From assembly GCA_044463125.1 (NCBI GenBank), contig JBIQMS010000016.1, positions 1 through 64,000 of the forward strand: 64,000 nt of DNA, in the 5' to 3' direction. Positions 43,053 to 52,761 of this stretch are shown here, piece after piece. A model generated the notes under the pieces. It saw only the letters and a program-made list of their open reading frames with translations, did no database searches and was not told the origin of the DNA. The translations under genes were made by a program, and so were the position numbers. Position 1 is the stretch's first letter, and the number at the start of each line of letters is the position of its first letter. The DNA is from CAYMZZ01 sp044463125. Lineage in GTDB: Bacteria > Bacteroidota > Bacteroidia > Chitinophagales > Chitinophagaceae.

Positions 43053-45083
43053 ATGCAAGGATTTTGCGTTCGAGTTTTACTGGCTGCCCTTCTTCTGGTT
43101 TTAGGATTTATGAACAATGTATGGTCGCAGGCCTGCACCGCACTGGGGCAAACACCTTCCACAGCTTTCCCGGTTTGCGGTACCACCAATTTTGTTCAAA
43201 ATACTGTGCCCCTTTGTATTTCCAACAATCTCTACGTGCCTGGATGTAATGACAATGCTGCCTATGCCAACCGCAATCCTTTTTGGTATAAATTTCATTG
43301 CTTTCAATCTGGAACTCTAGGGTTTACCATTACGCCTAACAGTCCTACCAGCGATTATGATTGGCAGCTCTATGACATTACCGGCCTTGACCCCAATCAG
43401 GTTTTCACCAACACCAGTATTGTCGTTACCGGCAACTGGGCTGGTACCTATGCCCCTACCGGAGCATCCGCTACTGGTGTTGACTATATTCAATGCTCAT
43501 CATCTCCCAGTGAAGATAAGCCCACTTTTGCCAAAATGCCAAACCTTGTTGCCGGGCGCGACTATATTCTACTGGTAAGCCACTTTAACGATACCCAGGC
43601 AGGATATACCCTCAACTTTGGAGGTGGTACGGCAGTGATCACAGACCCCACACTACCGGCACCCAAAGCCGTTAAGCCTGATTGCGACGGGCAGGTATTG
43701 ACATTCACGCTCAATAAACCCATCCGTTGCAATTCCCTTTCGCCCGATGGATCGGAACTATCCTTATCGCCTGCCAATGCAAGCATCAGCAGCGTTAGCA
43801 CCAACGGCTGCAACTCCGGTTTTGATTTCATTGAAATCACAGTTAGCCTATCTAATCCATTACCCCCTGGTAATTACCAGCTAATAGTGAATGATGGCGC
43901 CGACGGCAACTCCCTGCTCGATGCCTGTTCCAATTCGATACCACCCGGAACCCCCATCGCATTCGACTTTGTGGTAGCCCAGCCCATATTTGCCGATAGC
44001 ATCGGTGCAGTTGGTTGTTCGCCTCAATCATTAAACATATATTTCCCCAAGAAAATAGACTGCGCCTCCATCCAGGCCGATGGAAGTAATTTTGTAGTGA
44101 ATGGCCCCGCTCCAGTGGCTGTAGCCAGCGTGCAAACCGCGTGTGCGGGTGGCGAAACTGGTGTGATTACGCTCAACCTTGCAGCTCCTATCAGTGTAGG
44201 CGGAACCTACACCGTAACCTTCCAGGCAGGCGTGGATGGCAGCACCATCCGGGATGAATGTGGACTGAACCTTCCGGTACATTCCCGGCAATTTGTCGCC
44301 TTCGACACTGTTTCCGCTGAATTCAGCTACAGCATTTCACTCGATTGCCGATTCAATACTGTTCAGTTTGCGCACAATGGCGCACATAACGTAAACAGTT
44401 GGGAATGGATTGTAAATGGAGTTGTTGTTAACAACACCGCACAATTTACAAGCAGTTTCCCCTCATCCAGTACCAACCAGGTTAGCCTGCAGGTTAGTAA
44501 TGGAGTTTGCGCCGACGAATATGGAACCAGCCTTGTGATGGATAATGAAGTAATCGCCAGCTTTGAAATGCCGCCGGTGATTTGTCCCGAAGACCCGCTT
44601 GAAGTAGTGAATAGCAGCACGGGCCTGATTGATAGCTGGCAATGGAACTTTGATGTGGGAGGCAGCAGTACTGTTAAGGATCCGGCACCCGTGCAGTACC
44701 CCTCCATTAACAGGGAACGGGTTTACCAGATATCGCTCGTAACCACCAACAATACCCTGGGATGTAGCGACAGTGTGCGGAAACAGCTCAGGGTGCTTAA
44801 TAATTGTTATATCGCTGTACCCTCCGCCTTTACGCCAAATGGAGATGGGCTGAACGATTTTCTCTATCCTAATAACGCCATCAAAGCCGATAACCTTGAA
44901 TTTCGGGTATATAACCGTTGGGGACAATTGATGTTTTTGTCGCGCGACTGGACCCAGAAATGGGATGGCAAAGTGAAAGGTTTGCCGCAAAATACTGGCG
45001 TGTATGTCTGGTTTCTGTCGTACACCCATCGCGATACGGGACAGAAAGTTTTTCAAAAAGGCACCTCCACCCTTATCAGATAG
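43053..45083 (+). CDS. T9SS type B sorting-domain surface protein
   Basis: A 676-residue secreted protein. Start ATG 43053 gives a clean signal peptide (FCVRVLLAALLLVLGF to VWSQA); a longer frame overlapping dprA is rejected. The body contains Ig-like beta domains and one PKD-type module (WQWNFDVGGSSTVKDP, about 560). The C-terminus is the CHU_C/gliding-motility type signal: SAFTPNGDGLND, FRVYNRWGQLMF, WDGKVKGLPQNTGVYVW, ending TSTLIR. It would be exported by the type IX system and attached to the surface. Ligand unknown. Confidence 0.92.
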   Translation: MQGFCVRVLLAALLLVLGFMNNVWSQACTALGQTPSTAFPVCGTTNFVQNTVPLCISNNLYVPGCNDNAAYANRNPFWYKFHCFQSGTLGFTITPNSPTSDYDWQLYDITGLDPNQVFTNTSIVVTGNWAGTYAPTGASATGVDYIQCSSSPSEDKPTFAKMPNLVAGRDYILLVSHFNDTQAGYTLNFGGGTAVITDPTLPAPKAVKPDCDGQVLTFTLNKPIRCNSLSPDGSELSLSPANASISSVSTNGCNSGFDFIEITVSLSNPLPPGNYQLIVNDGADGNSLLDACSNSIPPGTPIAFDFVVAQPIFADSIGAVGCSPQSLNIYFPKKIDCASIQADGSNFVVNGPAPVAVASVQTACAGGETGVITLNLAAPISVGGTYTVTFQAGVDGSTIRDECGLNLPVHSRQFVAFDTVSAEFSYSISLDCRFNTVQFAHNGAHNVNSWEWIVNGVVVNNTAQFTSSFPSSSTNQVSLQVSNGVCADEYGTSLVMDNEVIASFEMPPVICPEDPLEVVNSSTGLIDSWQWNFDVGGSSTVKDPAPVQYPSINRERVYQISLVTTNNTLGCSDSVRKQLRVLNNCYIAVPSAFTPNGDGLNDFLYPNNAIKADNLEFRVYNRWGQLMFLSRDWTQKWDGKVKGLPQNTGVYVWFLSYTHRDTGQKVFQKGTSTLIR

Positions 45084-45103
45084 GCGGGAGGTGGAGCTAA
45101 ATT

Positions 45104-45136
45104 TTTGGTGCGAAGGCAGTCATTGCCCTATCTTTG
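45104..45136 (+). promoter_or_regulatory. Consensus Bacteroidota promoter of guaB
   Basis: -33 box TTTG at 45104-45107, 21-bp spacer, -7 box TATCTTTG at 45129-45136, both exact to the TTTG/TAnnTTTG consensus. The -7 box ends 3 nt before ATG 45140, so transcription should start at or beside the start codon. Confidence 0.8.
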
Positions 45137-45139
45137 CAC

Positions 45140-46666
45140 ATGGCAACAAGAATTTCCTCCGCCTCAGGCAGGCAAACCCCCTCAAAATCATCGGAATGGA
45201 ATATCGCCGACAAGTTTTTCGGTGAAGGTTTGACTTTTGACGACGTGCTATTGCAACCCGGATATAGCCAGGTGCTTCCCCGAGATGTTGACATCAGCGC
45301 GCGGCTTACACGCAATATAACCCTGAATGTGCCCCTGCTTTCGGCAGCAATGGATACGGTAACTGAAGCCAATCTGGCCATGGCGCTGGCACGCGAAGGA
45401 GGGCTGGGTATCCTGCACAAGAATATGTCGATAGAACAGCAGGCCGAGCATGTGCGCAAGGTGAAGCGTAGCGAAAGTGGTTTGATCCTTGACCCGATCA
45501 CCCTGCTGGAAAATGCGAGCATTGGCGACGCCATGCGTCTGATGCGTGAAAACCGTATTGGTGGTATCCCCATCATTGATAAGGAAGGAAAGCTTTGTGG
45601 TATACTTACCAACCGTGACCTTCGTTTTGAAACCAATGGCAGGCGCAAAGTGAGTGAAGTGATGACCCGGGACAATCTCATAACGGCACCGGAAGGAACG
45701 GACCTGAAAAAAGCGGAAATCATTCTGCGCAAATACAAGATTGAAAAATTGCCGGTGGTGAATAAATCAGGTAAACTGATTGGCCTGATCACCTACCGCG
45801 ATATTCTGCAGTTGCAAAGTTTTCCACATGCTGTTAAAGACAACTATGGCCGCCTGCTCGTTGGGGCCGGCGTGGGCATAACGCGCGATCTGCTTGACCG
45901 CGTGGCTGCGCTGCAGCAAAATGGCGTAGACCTGATCGCCCTCGACAGTGCGCATGGGCACAGCAAAGGCGTGATACAGGCCCTGAAAGATGTAAGAAAA
46001 AATTTCAAAAATATTAATGTTATTGCCGGTAACGTGGGCACGGCTGAAGGTGCCCTTGCCCTGGCGGAAGCCGGCGCCGATGCCATAAAAGTGGGTATTG
46101 GACCGGGTTCCATTTGTACTACCCGGATAGTTGCCGGTGCCGGGGTACCACAGCTCACCGCTGTGATGCAGGCCTATTCGGTATTGCGCAAGAAAAATAT
46201 TCCCATCATCGCCGATGGTGGTATCCGGTATACGGGCGATATGGTGAAGGCGCTGGCGGCAGGCGCCAGTTGTGTAATGATGGGAAGTGTGTTTGCCGGA
46301 ACGGAAGAAAGCCCCGGTGAAACCATCATTTACGAAGGAAGAAAATTCAAGGAATACCGGGGCATGGGTTCATTGGGTGCCATGGCCACGGGAAGCAGCG
46401 ATCGTTACTTCCAGGATGTAGAGGATGATGTAAAGAAATTTGTTCCGGAAGGCATTGAAGGTCGTGTGGCATATAAGGGTACTTTGAAAGAAATTGTTTA
46501 CCAATATGTGGGTGGCCTGCGTGCCGGTATGGGTTATTGCGGCGCGGCCAACCTGGATGAGCTCAAGAAAGCGAAATTTGTAAAGATCACGAATGCCGGC
46601 ATGCGCGAAAGCCATGCGCATGATGTGGAGATCACCAAGGAAGCCCCCAACTATAGCAGAAGGTAA
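45140..46666 (+). CDS. guaB: IMP dehydrogenase
   Basis: A 508-residue cytosolic enzyme that oxidises IMP to XMP, the first committed step of GMP synthesis. TIM-barrel start FFGEGLTFDDVLLQPGYS, two CBS domains (about 115-235), catalytic cysteine in GPGSICTTRIVAGAG, substrate loops IADGGIRYTGD and EYRGMGSLGAM. ATG 45140 is the only ATG before the conserved core, and it nearly coincides with the predicted transcription start. lnt follows 24 nt downstream. Confidence 0.96.
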   Translation: MATRISSASGRQTPSKSSEWNIADKFFGEGLTFDDVLLQPGYSQVLPRDVDISARLTRNITLNVPLLSAAMDTVTEANLAMALAREGGLGILHKNMSIEQQAEHVRKVKRSESGLILDPITLLENASIGDAMRLMRENRIGGIPIIDKEGKLCGILTNRDLRFETNGRRKVSEVMTRDNLITAPEGTDLKKAEIILRKYKIEKLPVVNKSGKLIGLITYRDILQLQSFPHAVKDNYGRLLVGAGVGITRDLLDRVAALQQNGVDLIALDSAHGHSKGVIQALKDVRKNFKNINVIAGNVGTAEGALALAEAGADAIKVGIGPGSICTTRIVAGAGVPQLTAVMQAYSVLRKKNIPIIADGGIRYTGDMVKALAAGASCVMMGSVFAGTEESPGETIIYEGRKFKEYRGMGSLGAMATGSSDRYFQDVEDDVKKFVPEGIEGRVAYKGTLKEIVYQYVGGLRAGMGYCGAANLDELKKAKFVKITNAGMRESHAHDVEITKEAPNYSRR

Positions 46667-46690
46667 ACCCGAAAACGAAAACCAGCCATC

Positions 46691-48322
46691 TTGAATAAAT
46701 TCCTGCCATTCCTTATAGCAGCCTGCGGCTCCCTGTTGTTGTGGGCAGCATGGCCCGTATCCTCGTTAACCGTGCTCATTTTTGTAGCATGGATGCCTAT
46801 GCTATGGCTGGAATCAAGAGCCCTCAATTGGAAAAAATTCCTGGGCTATACCTACCTGCACATGTTTGGCTGGAATATCCTCACCACCTGGTGGATCTGG
46901 AATGCCAGCCTGCCCGGCGCGCTGGGCGCATTTTTCGTGAACAGCCTTGTGATGTGTGTGCCCTGGTTGCTTTTTCATATTACAAGAAAGAACCTTGGTT
47001 ACCGGATTGCTTACCCGGCACTGGTACTATTTTGGCTGGCATTCGAATTTCTGCATCACAACTGGGAACTCACCTGGCCCTGGCTTACACTCGGTAATGT
47101 TTTCGCCCTTCATCCGGAATGGGTACAATGGTATCAATACAGTGGGGCTTCCGGCGGTACGGCCTGGGTGTTGATCGCGAATATTCTTGCCTTCTCCCTT
47201 TTTCAACGATATCGGGAAGGACAACGGGACGCAGGCTATCGAATGCTGGCAGGGGCATTGATTCTTGTATGGATCATCCCTATTCTGCTAAGCCGCCTTA
47301 TTGCATCCGGTGAAAGGAAGATTGCTGAACAGGCGCTGGGAGATGCTGACCGTAATGTGGTGGTGGTGCAGCCCAATATTGACCCCTATGTAGAAAAATT
47401 CACCGGCTCAGTTGAAGAGCAGCTCCATAAACTGATCACTTTGTCGGAAAGCCAGATTAACACCGCTACAAGATTGGTGATTTGGCCCGAAACGGCCATA
47501 CCCGTTGTGGTGCGCGAAGACCAGCTCAAAGAAGATTTCCGTTATCGACCCGTGTGGTCTTTCCTGAAAAGGCATCCCAACATCAGCCTGCTTACCGGCA
47601 TTGAGAGTTATAAAGAATATGGTACGAATCGCGCAAATGCCAGCGCCACCGCCCGGTTCGACGAAGCCAGCGGTATTTATTACGACTTCTTTAATACAGC
47701 GGCATTACTGGAAGCCGATAGCAGCTATCAGCTTTATCATAAAGCCAAGCTGGTGCCGGGTGTGGAAACGCTACCTTCCTTCCTGTGGTTTATGCGGAGC
47801 TGGTTTGAGGAATTTGGCGGAACCAGCGGCACCCTGGGACGTGATTCCGAAAGAAAAGTATTTGTACCCTGGGATGAATATTATAAATCGGCCCCGGTCA
47901 TTTGTTACGAAAGCATATTTGGTGATTATATCACGGAATATATCCGAAAGGGCGCCAACTTGTTGACCATTGTTACCAACGACGGATGGTGGGAGAATAC
48001 ACCTGGCTATCTCCAGCATATGAACTACGCCCGCCTGCGCGCCGTGGAAACCCGTAAATGGGTAGCACGCAGCGCCAATACGGGAATCAGTTGCTTTATT
48101 GATCCGTTGGGTAATGTAATCAATCCCCAACCCTGGGACCAGGCCAGCGCTATCCGCTTCAATGTGCCGGTGGATAACCGGATGACTTTCTTTGTGAGAT
48201 ATGGTGATCTATTGTCGCGTATAGCAACATTTCTCGCACTTGCCCTGCTTGCCTGGATCTTCATGTTGTCCCTGATCCGGTACCGGCGCAAAAGAAAAAA
48301 GATTCCTGCCGCGATGTTCTGA
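46691..48322 (+). CDS. lnt: Apolipoprotein N-acyltransferase
   Basis: A 543-residue inner-membrane enzyme that adds the third acyl chain to lipoproteins. Six or more N-terminal helices (about 5-210) precede a periplasmic nitrilase-type domain with the full catalytic triad: E267 in VIWPETAIP, K351 in YHKAKLVPG, C405 in ICYESIFGDY; a final helix lies near 505-530. The start appears to be TTG 46691 (MNKFLPFLIAACG), with no ATG in frame nearby. Co-directional with guaB and followed by a hydrolase gene. Confidence 0.93.
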   Translation: MNKFLPFLIAACGSLLLWAAWPVSSLTVLIFVAWMPMLWLESRALNWKKFLGYTYLHMFGWNILTTWWIWNASLPGALGAFFVNSLVMCVPWLLFHITRKNLGYRIAYPALVLFWLAFEFLHHNWELTWPWLTLGNVFALHPEWVQWYQYSGASGGTAWVLIANILAFSLFQRYREGQRDAGYRMLAGALILVWIIPILLSRLIASGERKIAEQALGDADRNVVVVQPNIDPYVEKFTGSVEEQLHKLITLSESQINTATRLVIWPETAIPVVVREDQLKEDFRYRPVWSFLKRHPNISLLTGIESYKEYGTNRANASATARFDEASGIYYDFFNTAALLEADSSYQLYHKAKLVPGVETLPSFLWFMRSWFEEFGGTSGTLGRDSERKVFVPWDEYYKSAPVICYESIFGDYITEYIRKGANLLTIVTNDGWWENTPGYLQHMNYARLRAVETRKWVARSANTGISCFIDPLGNVINPQPWDQASAIRFNVPVDNRMTFFVRYGDLLSRIATFLALALLAWIFMLSLIRYRRKRKKIPAAMF

Positions 48323-48345
48323 TCAGCACATAAAAAAACAAGCCC

Positions 48346-49137
48346 ATGCGTTCCGTATTTCACTACCAGCAAACACCCATCCATTATAGCCTGGAAGGAA
48401 AGGGCCCTTCGGTGCTGCTTTTGCACGGCTTTGGTGAAACGGCTGCTGTTTGGGATGAAACGGTAGCAGCGCTAAAAAATGAATACCAGATACTGGTCCC
48501 AGATATTCCGGGTTCTGGTGATACAGAAATGATCGGCGACATGAGTATGGAGGGGCTGGCAGAAGTTTTGCGCGCTTTAACGAAAAAACTTGGCTGGACG
48601 GATTTCACGCTGATCGGCCACAGTATGGGTGGCTATATCAGCCTGGCTTATGGGGAAAAATATAGTGATACGCTTCGGGGACTGGGCCTTTTTCATTCCA
48701 CCGCTTTTGCGGATTCAGAAGAAAAAGTGGCGAACCGGAAAAAAGGGATTGATTTTATACAGACGCATGGCCCCCTCGCATTTCTGAAAAATACCATCCC
48801 GAATCTTTTTGCCCCGCAAACCCGGGAAAAAAATCCGGAGATTCCGGCCCGATTAATTACCCTGGCGGACAACTTTTCAGGGGAAGCGCTCGTTTCCTAT
48901 TACGAATCCATGATCAGGCGACCCGACCGCAGCGTTTTGCTGTCAAAACTGTCTATACCTGTGTTGATTGTGATGGGCGAACATGACCAGGCGGTGCCCC
49001 TGGCCGATGCCCTGCGGCTATGCAAGCTGCCCAAAAAAGCGTATATTCATACTTTGACAAAAAGCGGTCATATGGGAATGTGGGAAGAGCCCGAACACAG
49101 CCATCAATTGCTACGTGAATTCCTGAAGGACTGCTGA
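48346..49137 (+). CDS. Alpha/beta-fold hydrolase
   Basis: A 263-residue soluble hydrolase. Oxyanion HGFG, nucleophile S93 in the elbow GHSMGG, probable acid in VMGEHDQAVPL, and histidine in SGHMGMW complete the triad. A cap region lies around 120-190. The substrate is unknown; family relatives include esterases and epoxide or haloalkane hydrolases. ATG 48346 lies 23 nt after lnt; the T9SS protein gene follows almost directly. Confidence 0.9.
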   Translation: MRSVFHYQQTPIHYSLEGKGPSVLLLHGFGETAAVWDETVAALKNEYQILVPDIPGSGDTEMIGDMSMEGLAEVLRALTKKLGWTDFTLIGHSMGGYISLAYGEKYSDTLRGLGLFHSTAFADSEEKVANRKKGIDFIQTHGPLAFLKNTIPNLFAPQTREKNPEIPARLITLADNFSGEALVSYYESMIRRPDRSVLLSKLSIPVLIVMGEHDQAVPLADALRLCKLPKKAYIHTLTKSGHMGMWEEPEHSHQLLREFLKDC

Positions 49138-49158
49138 GTCATGATATCCGATGCACTC

Positions 49159-51780
49159 ATGAAGCGTATACTATTTAGCTTACTTGCTAACCTCGTATTT
49201 TTTTTATCGGCCCGCGCGGACCATATAACCGGGGGAGAAATGTATTACCGCCTCGATAGCGTTCGCGGTTCAGACTATTACTATACCATTACACTCAAGC
49301 TTTTCAGGGATTGTAACTCCACAGGTGCACAGCTTGATCCGTCGGCGGCCATTGCTATTTTTGACAGAGGCAACAATAGTATGGTTCGCAACCTGATTGT
49401 TCCACGAACCTCTATTGACGAGCTTGAACTCACTTATCCAGGGCCTTGTATTAGCAATCCTCCCATAGTTTGTTACGAAGTGGGATATTATACCACCAAT
49501 GTTACAATACCCGCATCAGCAGCTGGCTATATTTTAGCCTATCAGCGCTGTTGCCGGATTAGTGGCATTAACAATCTGGTAGGCTCCAGTGATGTTGGCG
49601 CAACCTACTCAGCCATTATACCAGGAACGAACCGCGGCTCCACAGCACCTGCCAATAGCAGTGCACGCTTTGTAGGTGTGGATACGGTAATAGTTTGCGG
49701 TGGATACCCTTTTACCTATAGTTTTCGCGCGGTGGATCCCGATGGTGATCAGCTTCGCTATTCCTTTTGTTCTGCTTATGCGGGTGGTGGCTCTTCAGGG
49801 CAGGGTGGCGCACCCAACTCGCCAGTACCAAATCCCGCAGCACCACCTCCATATTTCAATGTTAACTACAGTTTCCCATACAATGGCGGTGCCCCATTAG
49901 GACCTAACGTATCCATTAATCCGACCACGGGATTGATAAGTGGAACTTCGCCTGAACAAGGCATTTATGTAGTAACCGTATGTGTTGATGAGATTCGGAA
50001 TGGCGTGGTGATAGCCACGCAACGAAAAGACCTTCAGATAAAGGCTGGCGGCTGTGATATTGCCAAGCCGGTGTTGGACCCGGAGTACCGCAGTTGCGAT
50101 GGATTCACTTTCAGTTTCACCCATCCCAACAACCCACTCATTAACACTTATTATTGGGAGTTTGGCGATCTGGCATCGGGCCCCAATAATTCTTCCACCC
50201 TGCAAAACCCCACCCACACTTTTACCGCTGCTGGCGTGTATACCATCAAGTTGGTAGCCAACCGTGGACAGGAATGTTCGGATTCCACTACCGCCATCAT
50301 CCGCGTATTTCCCGGATTTTTCCCCGACTTCAATAGCAGCGGGGTTTGTATCACCAATCCCACCCAGTTTTTTGACGATACGCGAGCGAACCATGGGACT
50401 GTAGATAGCTGGCAATGGGATTTTGGCGAGCCTGGCAATGCCGATGTATCAACAGACCAGAACCCCACTTATCAATTCACCACCCCGGGTGTTAAGAATG
50501 TGCGATTAATTGTGGGCAGTAGTGTGGGGTGTCTCGACACTATCATCCGGACCATCGAAATAATTGATAAGCCACCCATCACGCTGGCCTTTAAAGACAC
50601 CCTTATCTGCCGTCCGGATGCCGTGCAATTGCAGGCCAGTGGAATGGGTGTGTTCAGTTGGGCTCCGAATACTAATATTGTAAACGGCAACACCGGCACC
50701 CCAACGGTGAACCCAACCAGCACTACAACTTATGTGGTAACCCTCAATGAACAGGGCTGTATCAACGAAGACTCGGTACAGGTAAGGGTGGTCAATTTTG
50801 TGACCCTGAATGCCATGAACGACACCACCATTTGCCTCACGGACTCCGTTCAGTTGAACATCAATACTGACGGACTTCAGTTTAGCTGGACGCCAACCTC
50901 CACGCTAAATGACCCAACCCTGGAGGATCCGGTGGCTACCCCAACAGGTACCAGTACTTACCAGGTGGAGGCCCGGATTGGCAGTTGCGCAGCTACAGCC
51001 GACATAAATATCACAACCATTCCGTATCCTCAGGCTAATGCCGGCATTGACACTGTGATCTGTTACAACACTTCGGCCGAATTGAATGGCTCGCATGATG
51101 GCAGTAGCTTTGTATGGTCTCCCACTGCCAGCCTGATTAATCCTAATACACTCAATCCAACCGCCTATCCGGCCCGAACACAGGAATATGTACTGGCCAG
51201 TTTCGATACACGGGGATGCCCAAAACCAGGTTTTGATACGGTATTGGTAACAGTATTGCCAGAAATAGTACCCTTTGCCGGCAACGACACCCTCGTAGTT
51301 GTGGGACAACCTGTTCAATTCAATGCTACTGGCGGCACTTCCTATGAGTGGCTACCCCCCACGGGACTGGATGATGCCAACATACCCGACCCCATTGGCA
51401 CTTATGGCCCCGAAACAGATTCTATCACTTATACCGTACGCGTATATAATGAAGTGGGCTGTTATGATTCCGCCTTTATTAAAGTAACGGTTTTCAAAAC
51501 GGTGCCGAGCGTATTTGTTCCTACGGCCTTCAGCCCCAATGGCGATGGGTTGAATGATGAGCTCCGACCGATTGCCGTCGGTATTCAACGGATCAACTAT
51601 TTCCGGATCTATAATCGCTGGGGACAGATGGTTTTCAGCACCACCACCAACGGTAAAGGATGGGACGGCCGCATTTCGGGCACGCCGCAGGGAAGCAATG
51701 TGTTTGTGTGGATGCTAAGTGCGGTGGATTATTTGGGAAATGTTATTACGGATAAAGGAACAGTGACGTTGGTGAGGTAA
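49159..51780 (+). CDS. PKD-domain T9SS type B surface protein
   Basis: An 873-residue secreted protein from ATG 49159 (MKRILFSLLANLVFFLSARA signal peptide); a start six codons upstream is possible. An N-terminal domain beginning HITGGEMYYR carries conserved cysteines. Two PKD modules (about 335-400 and 420-485, WEFGD and WQWDFGEPG) are followed by repeated cysteine-containing Ig-like units. The C-terminus is the CHU_C signal (FSPNGDGLNDELRP, RIYNRWGQMVF, ending TVTLVR). The same N-terminal domain with PKD is common in large Bacteroidota adhesins; adhesion is a reasonable guess. Confidence 0.92.
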   Translation: MKRILFSLLANLVFFLSARADHITGGEMYYRLDSVRGSDYYYTITLKLFRDCNSTGAQLDPSAAIAIFDRGNNSMVRNLIVPRTSIDELELTYPGPCISNPPIVCYEVGYYTTNVTIPASAAGYILAYQRCCRISGINNLVGSSDVGATYSAIIPGTNRGSTAPANSSARFVGVDTVIVCGGYPFTYSFRAVDPDGDQLRYSFCSAYAGGGSSGQGGAPNSPVPNPAAPPPYFNVNYSFPYNGGAPLGPNVSINPTTGLISGTSPEQGIYVVTVCVDEIRNGVVIATQRKDLQIKAGGCDIAKPVLDPEYRSCDGFTFSFTHPNNPLINTYYWEFGDLASGPNNSSTLQNPTHTFTAAGVYTIKLVANRGQECSDSTTAIIRVFPGFFPDFNSSGVCITNPTQFFDDTRANHGTVDSWQWDFGEPGNADVSTDQNPTYQFTTPGVKNVRLIVGSSVGCLDTIIRTIEIIDKPPITLAFKDTLICRPDAVQLQASGMGVFSWAPNTNIVNGNTGTPTVNPTSTTTYVVTLNEQGCINEDSVQVRVVNFVTLNAMNDTTICLTDSVQLNINTDGLQFSWTPTSTLNDPTLEDPVATPTGTSTYQVEARIGSCAATADINITTIPYPQANAGIDTVICYNTSAELNGSHDGSSFVWSPTASLINPNTLNPTAYPARTQEYVLASFDTRGCPKPGFDTVLVTVLPEIVPFAGNDTLVVVGQPVQFNATGGTSYEWLPPTGLDDANIPDPIGTYGPETDSITYTVRVYNEVGCYDSAFIKVTVFKTVPSVFVPTAFSPNGDGLNDELRPIAVGIQRINYFRIYNRWGQMVFSTTTNGKGWDGRISGTPQGSNVFVWMLSAVDYLGNVITDKGTVTLVR

Positions 51781-51992
51781 CGTTTTACGTTATACGTTAT
51801 ACGTTATACGTAATACGTTTTTTGGGGTTTAAAGTTTAAGGTTGAGTAATTGTATTTATACTTAAATTCAATAAAACTGCACTCTAACCTTCAAATCCCT
51901 AAACCTTAAACCCTCAACTTTAAACCTTAAACCCTCAACCTTAAACTTTAAACCCCAAAAAACGTATTACGTAAAACGTATAACGTACTACA
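51781..51992. repeat. Composite inverted heptanucleotide element (families B and C)
   Basis: It directly follows the TAA stop of the T9SS gene. Five 7-bp units CGTTTTA, CGTTATA (three copies), CGTAATA lead into TTTTTTGGGG and GTTTAAR heptamers; an A/T-rich core (about 51846-51890) follows; then nine YYTAAAC-type heptamers, CCCCAAAAAA, and inverted family B units. The SDR ATG is only 4 nt beyond, leaving no room for a separate promoter. Confidence 0.88.
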
Positions 51993-51996
51993 TCTT

Positions 51997-52761
51997 ATGC
52001 CCCCAATCGCCCTCATCACTGGTGCCAGTTCCGGATTTGGAAAAGCCTGCGCTATTAAGTTTGCCAGTCATGGATATGACCTTATTTTGAATGCTCGCAG
52101 AACCGACCGCTTGCTGGAACTGAGCAATGAACTGGAGCGCAAGTACAATGTGGCTGTATATCCACTCGCTTTTGATGTGCGCCAGCAGGACCTGGTGTAT
52201 GAAAGTATTGGCAAGCTCCCCGACCCCTGGAACCGGATTGATGTGCTGGTTAATAATGCCGGGCTGGCAGTGGGCAGAGATTATTTTGAAGAAGCCGATG
52301 TGGATGACTGGAACCGGATGATTGATACAAACGTAAAGGGTTTTTTGTATGTAGCCCAGGCCGTGGCAAAATGGATGGTGAAATGGCAGAAGGGACATAT
52401 TATCAACATGGGAAGTGTGGCGGGTAAACTGGTATATGAAAAGGGTAATACCTATTGCGCTACCAAGTTTGCAGTCGATGCGCTGAACCAGGCCATGCGG
52501 ATTGATTTGTTGCGGCATCGAATCAAAGTAACCGGCATTCATCCCGGTGCGGCGGAAACGGAATTTTCGTTGGTTCGCTTCAAGGGCGATGAAAATACAG
52601 CCGCCTCGGTTTACCAGGGGCTGCAGGCGCTAACAGCCGAGGACGTGGCCGATGTAGTGTACTATTGCACCACCCTTCCCGCCCATGTATGCATCAACGA
52701 CCTGGTGCTTACCTGTGCCCAGCAGGCCGATGGCATTTACATGCATAGGGATCCTCAATAA
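51997..52761 (+). CDS. Short-chain dehydrogenase/reductase, YdfG-like
   Basis: A 254-residue cytosolic classical SDR. Cofactor motif TGASSGFGKA, NNAG, catalytic serine in MGSVAG and YCATK (YxxxK). The arginines after the first strand favour NADP(H). The sequence is close in style to YdfG/serine 3-dehydrogenase proteins acting on 3-hydroxy acids; the exact substrate is not readable. Its start abuts a composite repeat element. Confidence 0.9.
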   Translation: MPPIALITGASSGFGKACAIKFASHGYDLILNARRTDRLLELSNELERKYNVAVYPLAFDVRQQDLVYESIGKLPDPWNRIDVLVNNAGLAVGRDYFEEADVDDWNRMIDTNVKGFLYVAQAVAKWMVKWQKGHIINMGSVAGKLVYEKGNTYCATKFAVDALNQAMRIDLLRHRIKVTGIHPGAAETEFSLVRFKGDENTAASVYQGLQALTAEDVADVVYYCTTLPAHVCINDLVLTCAQQADGIYMHRDPQ

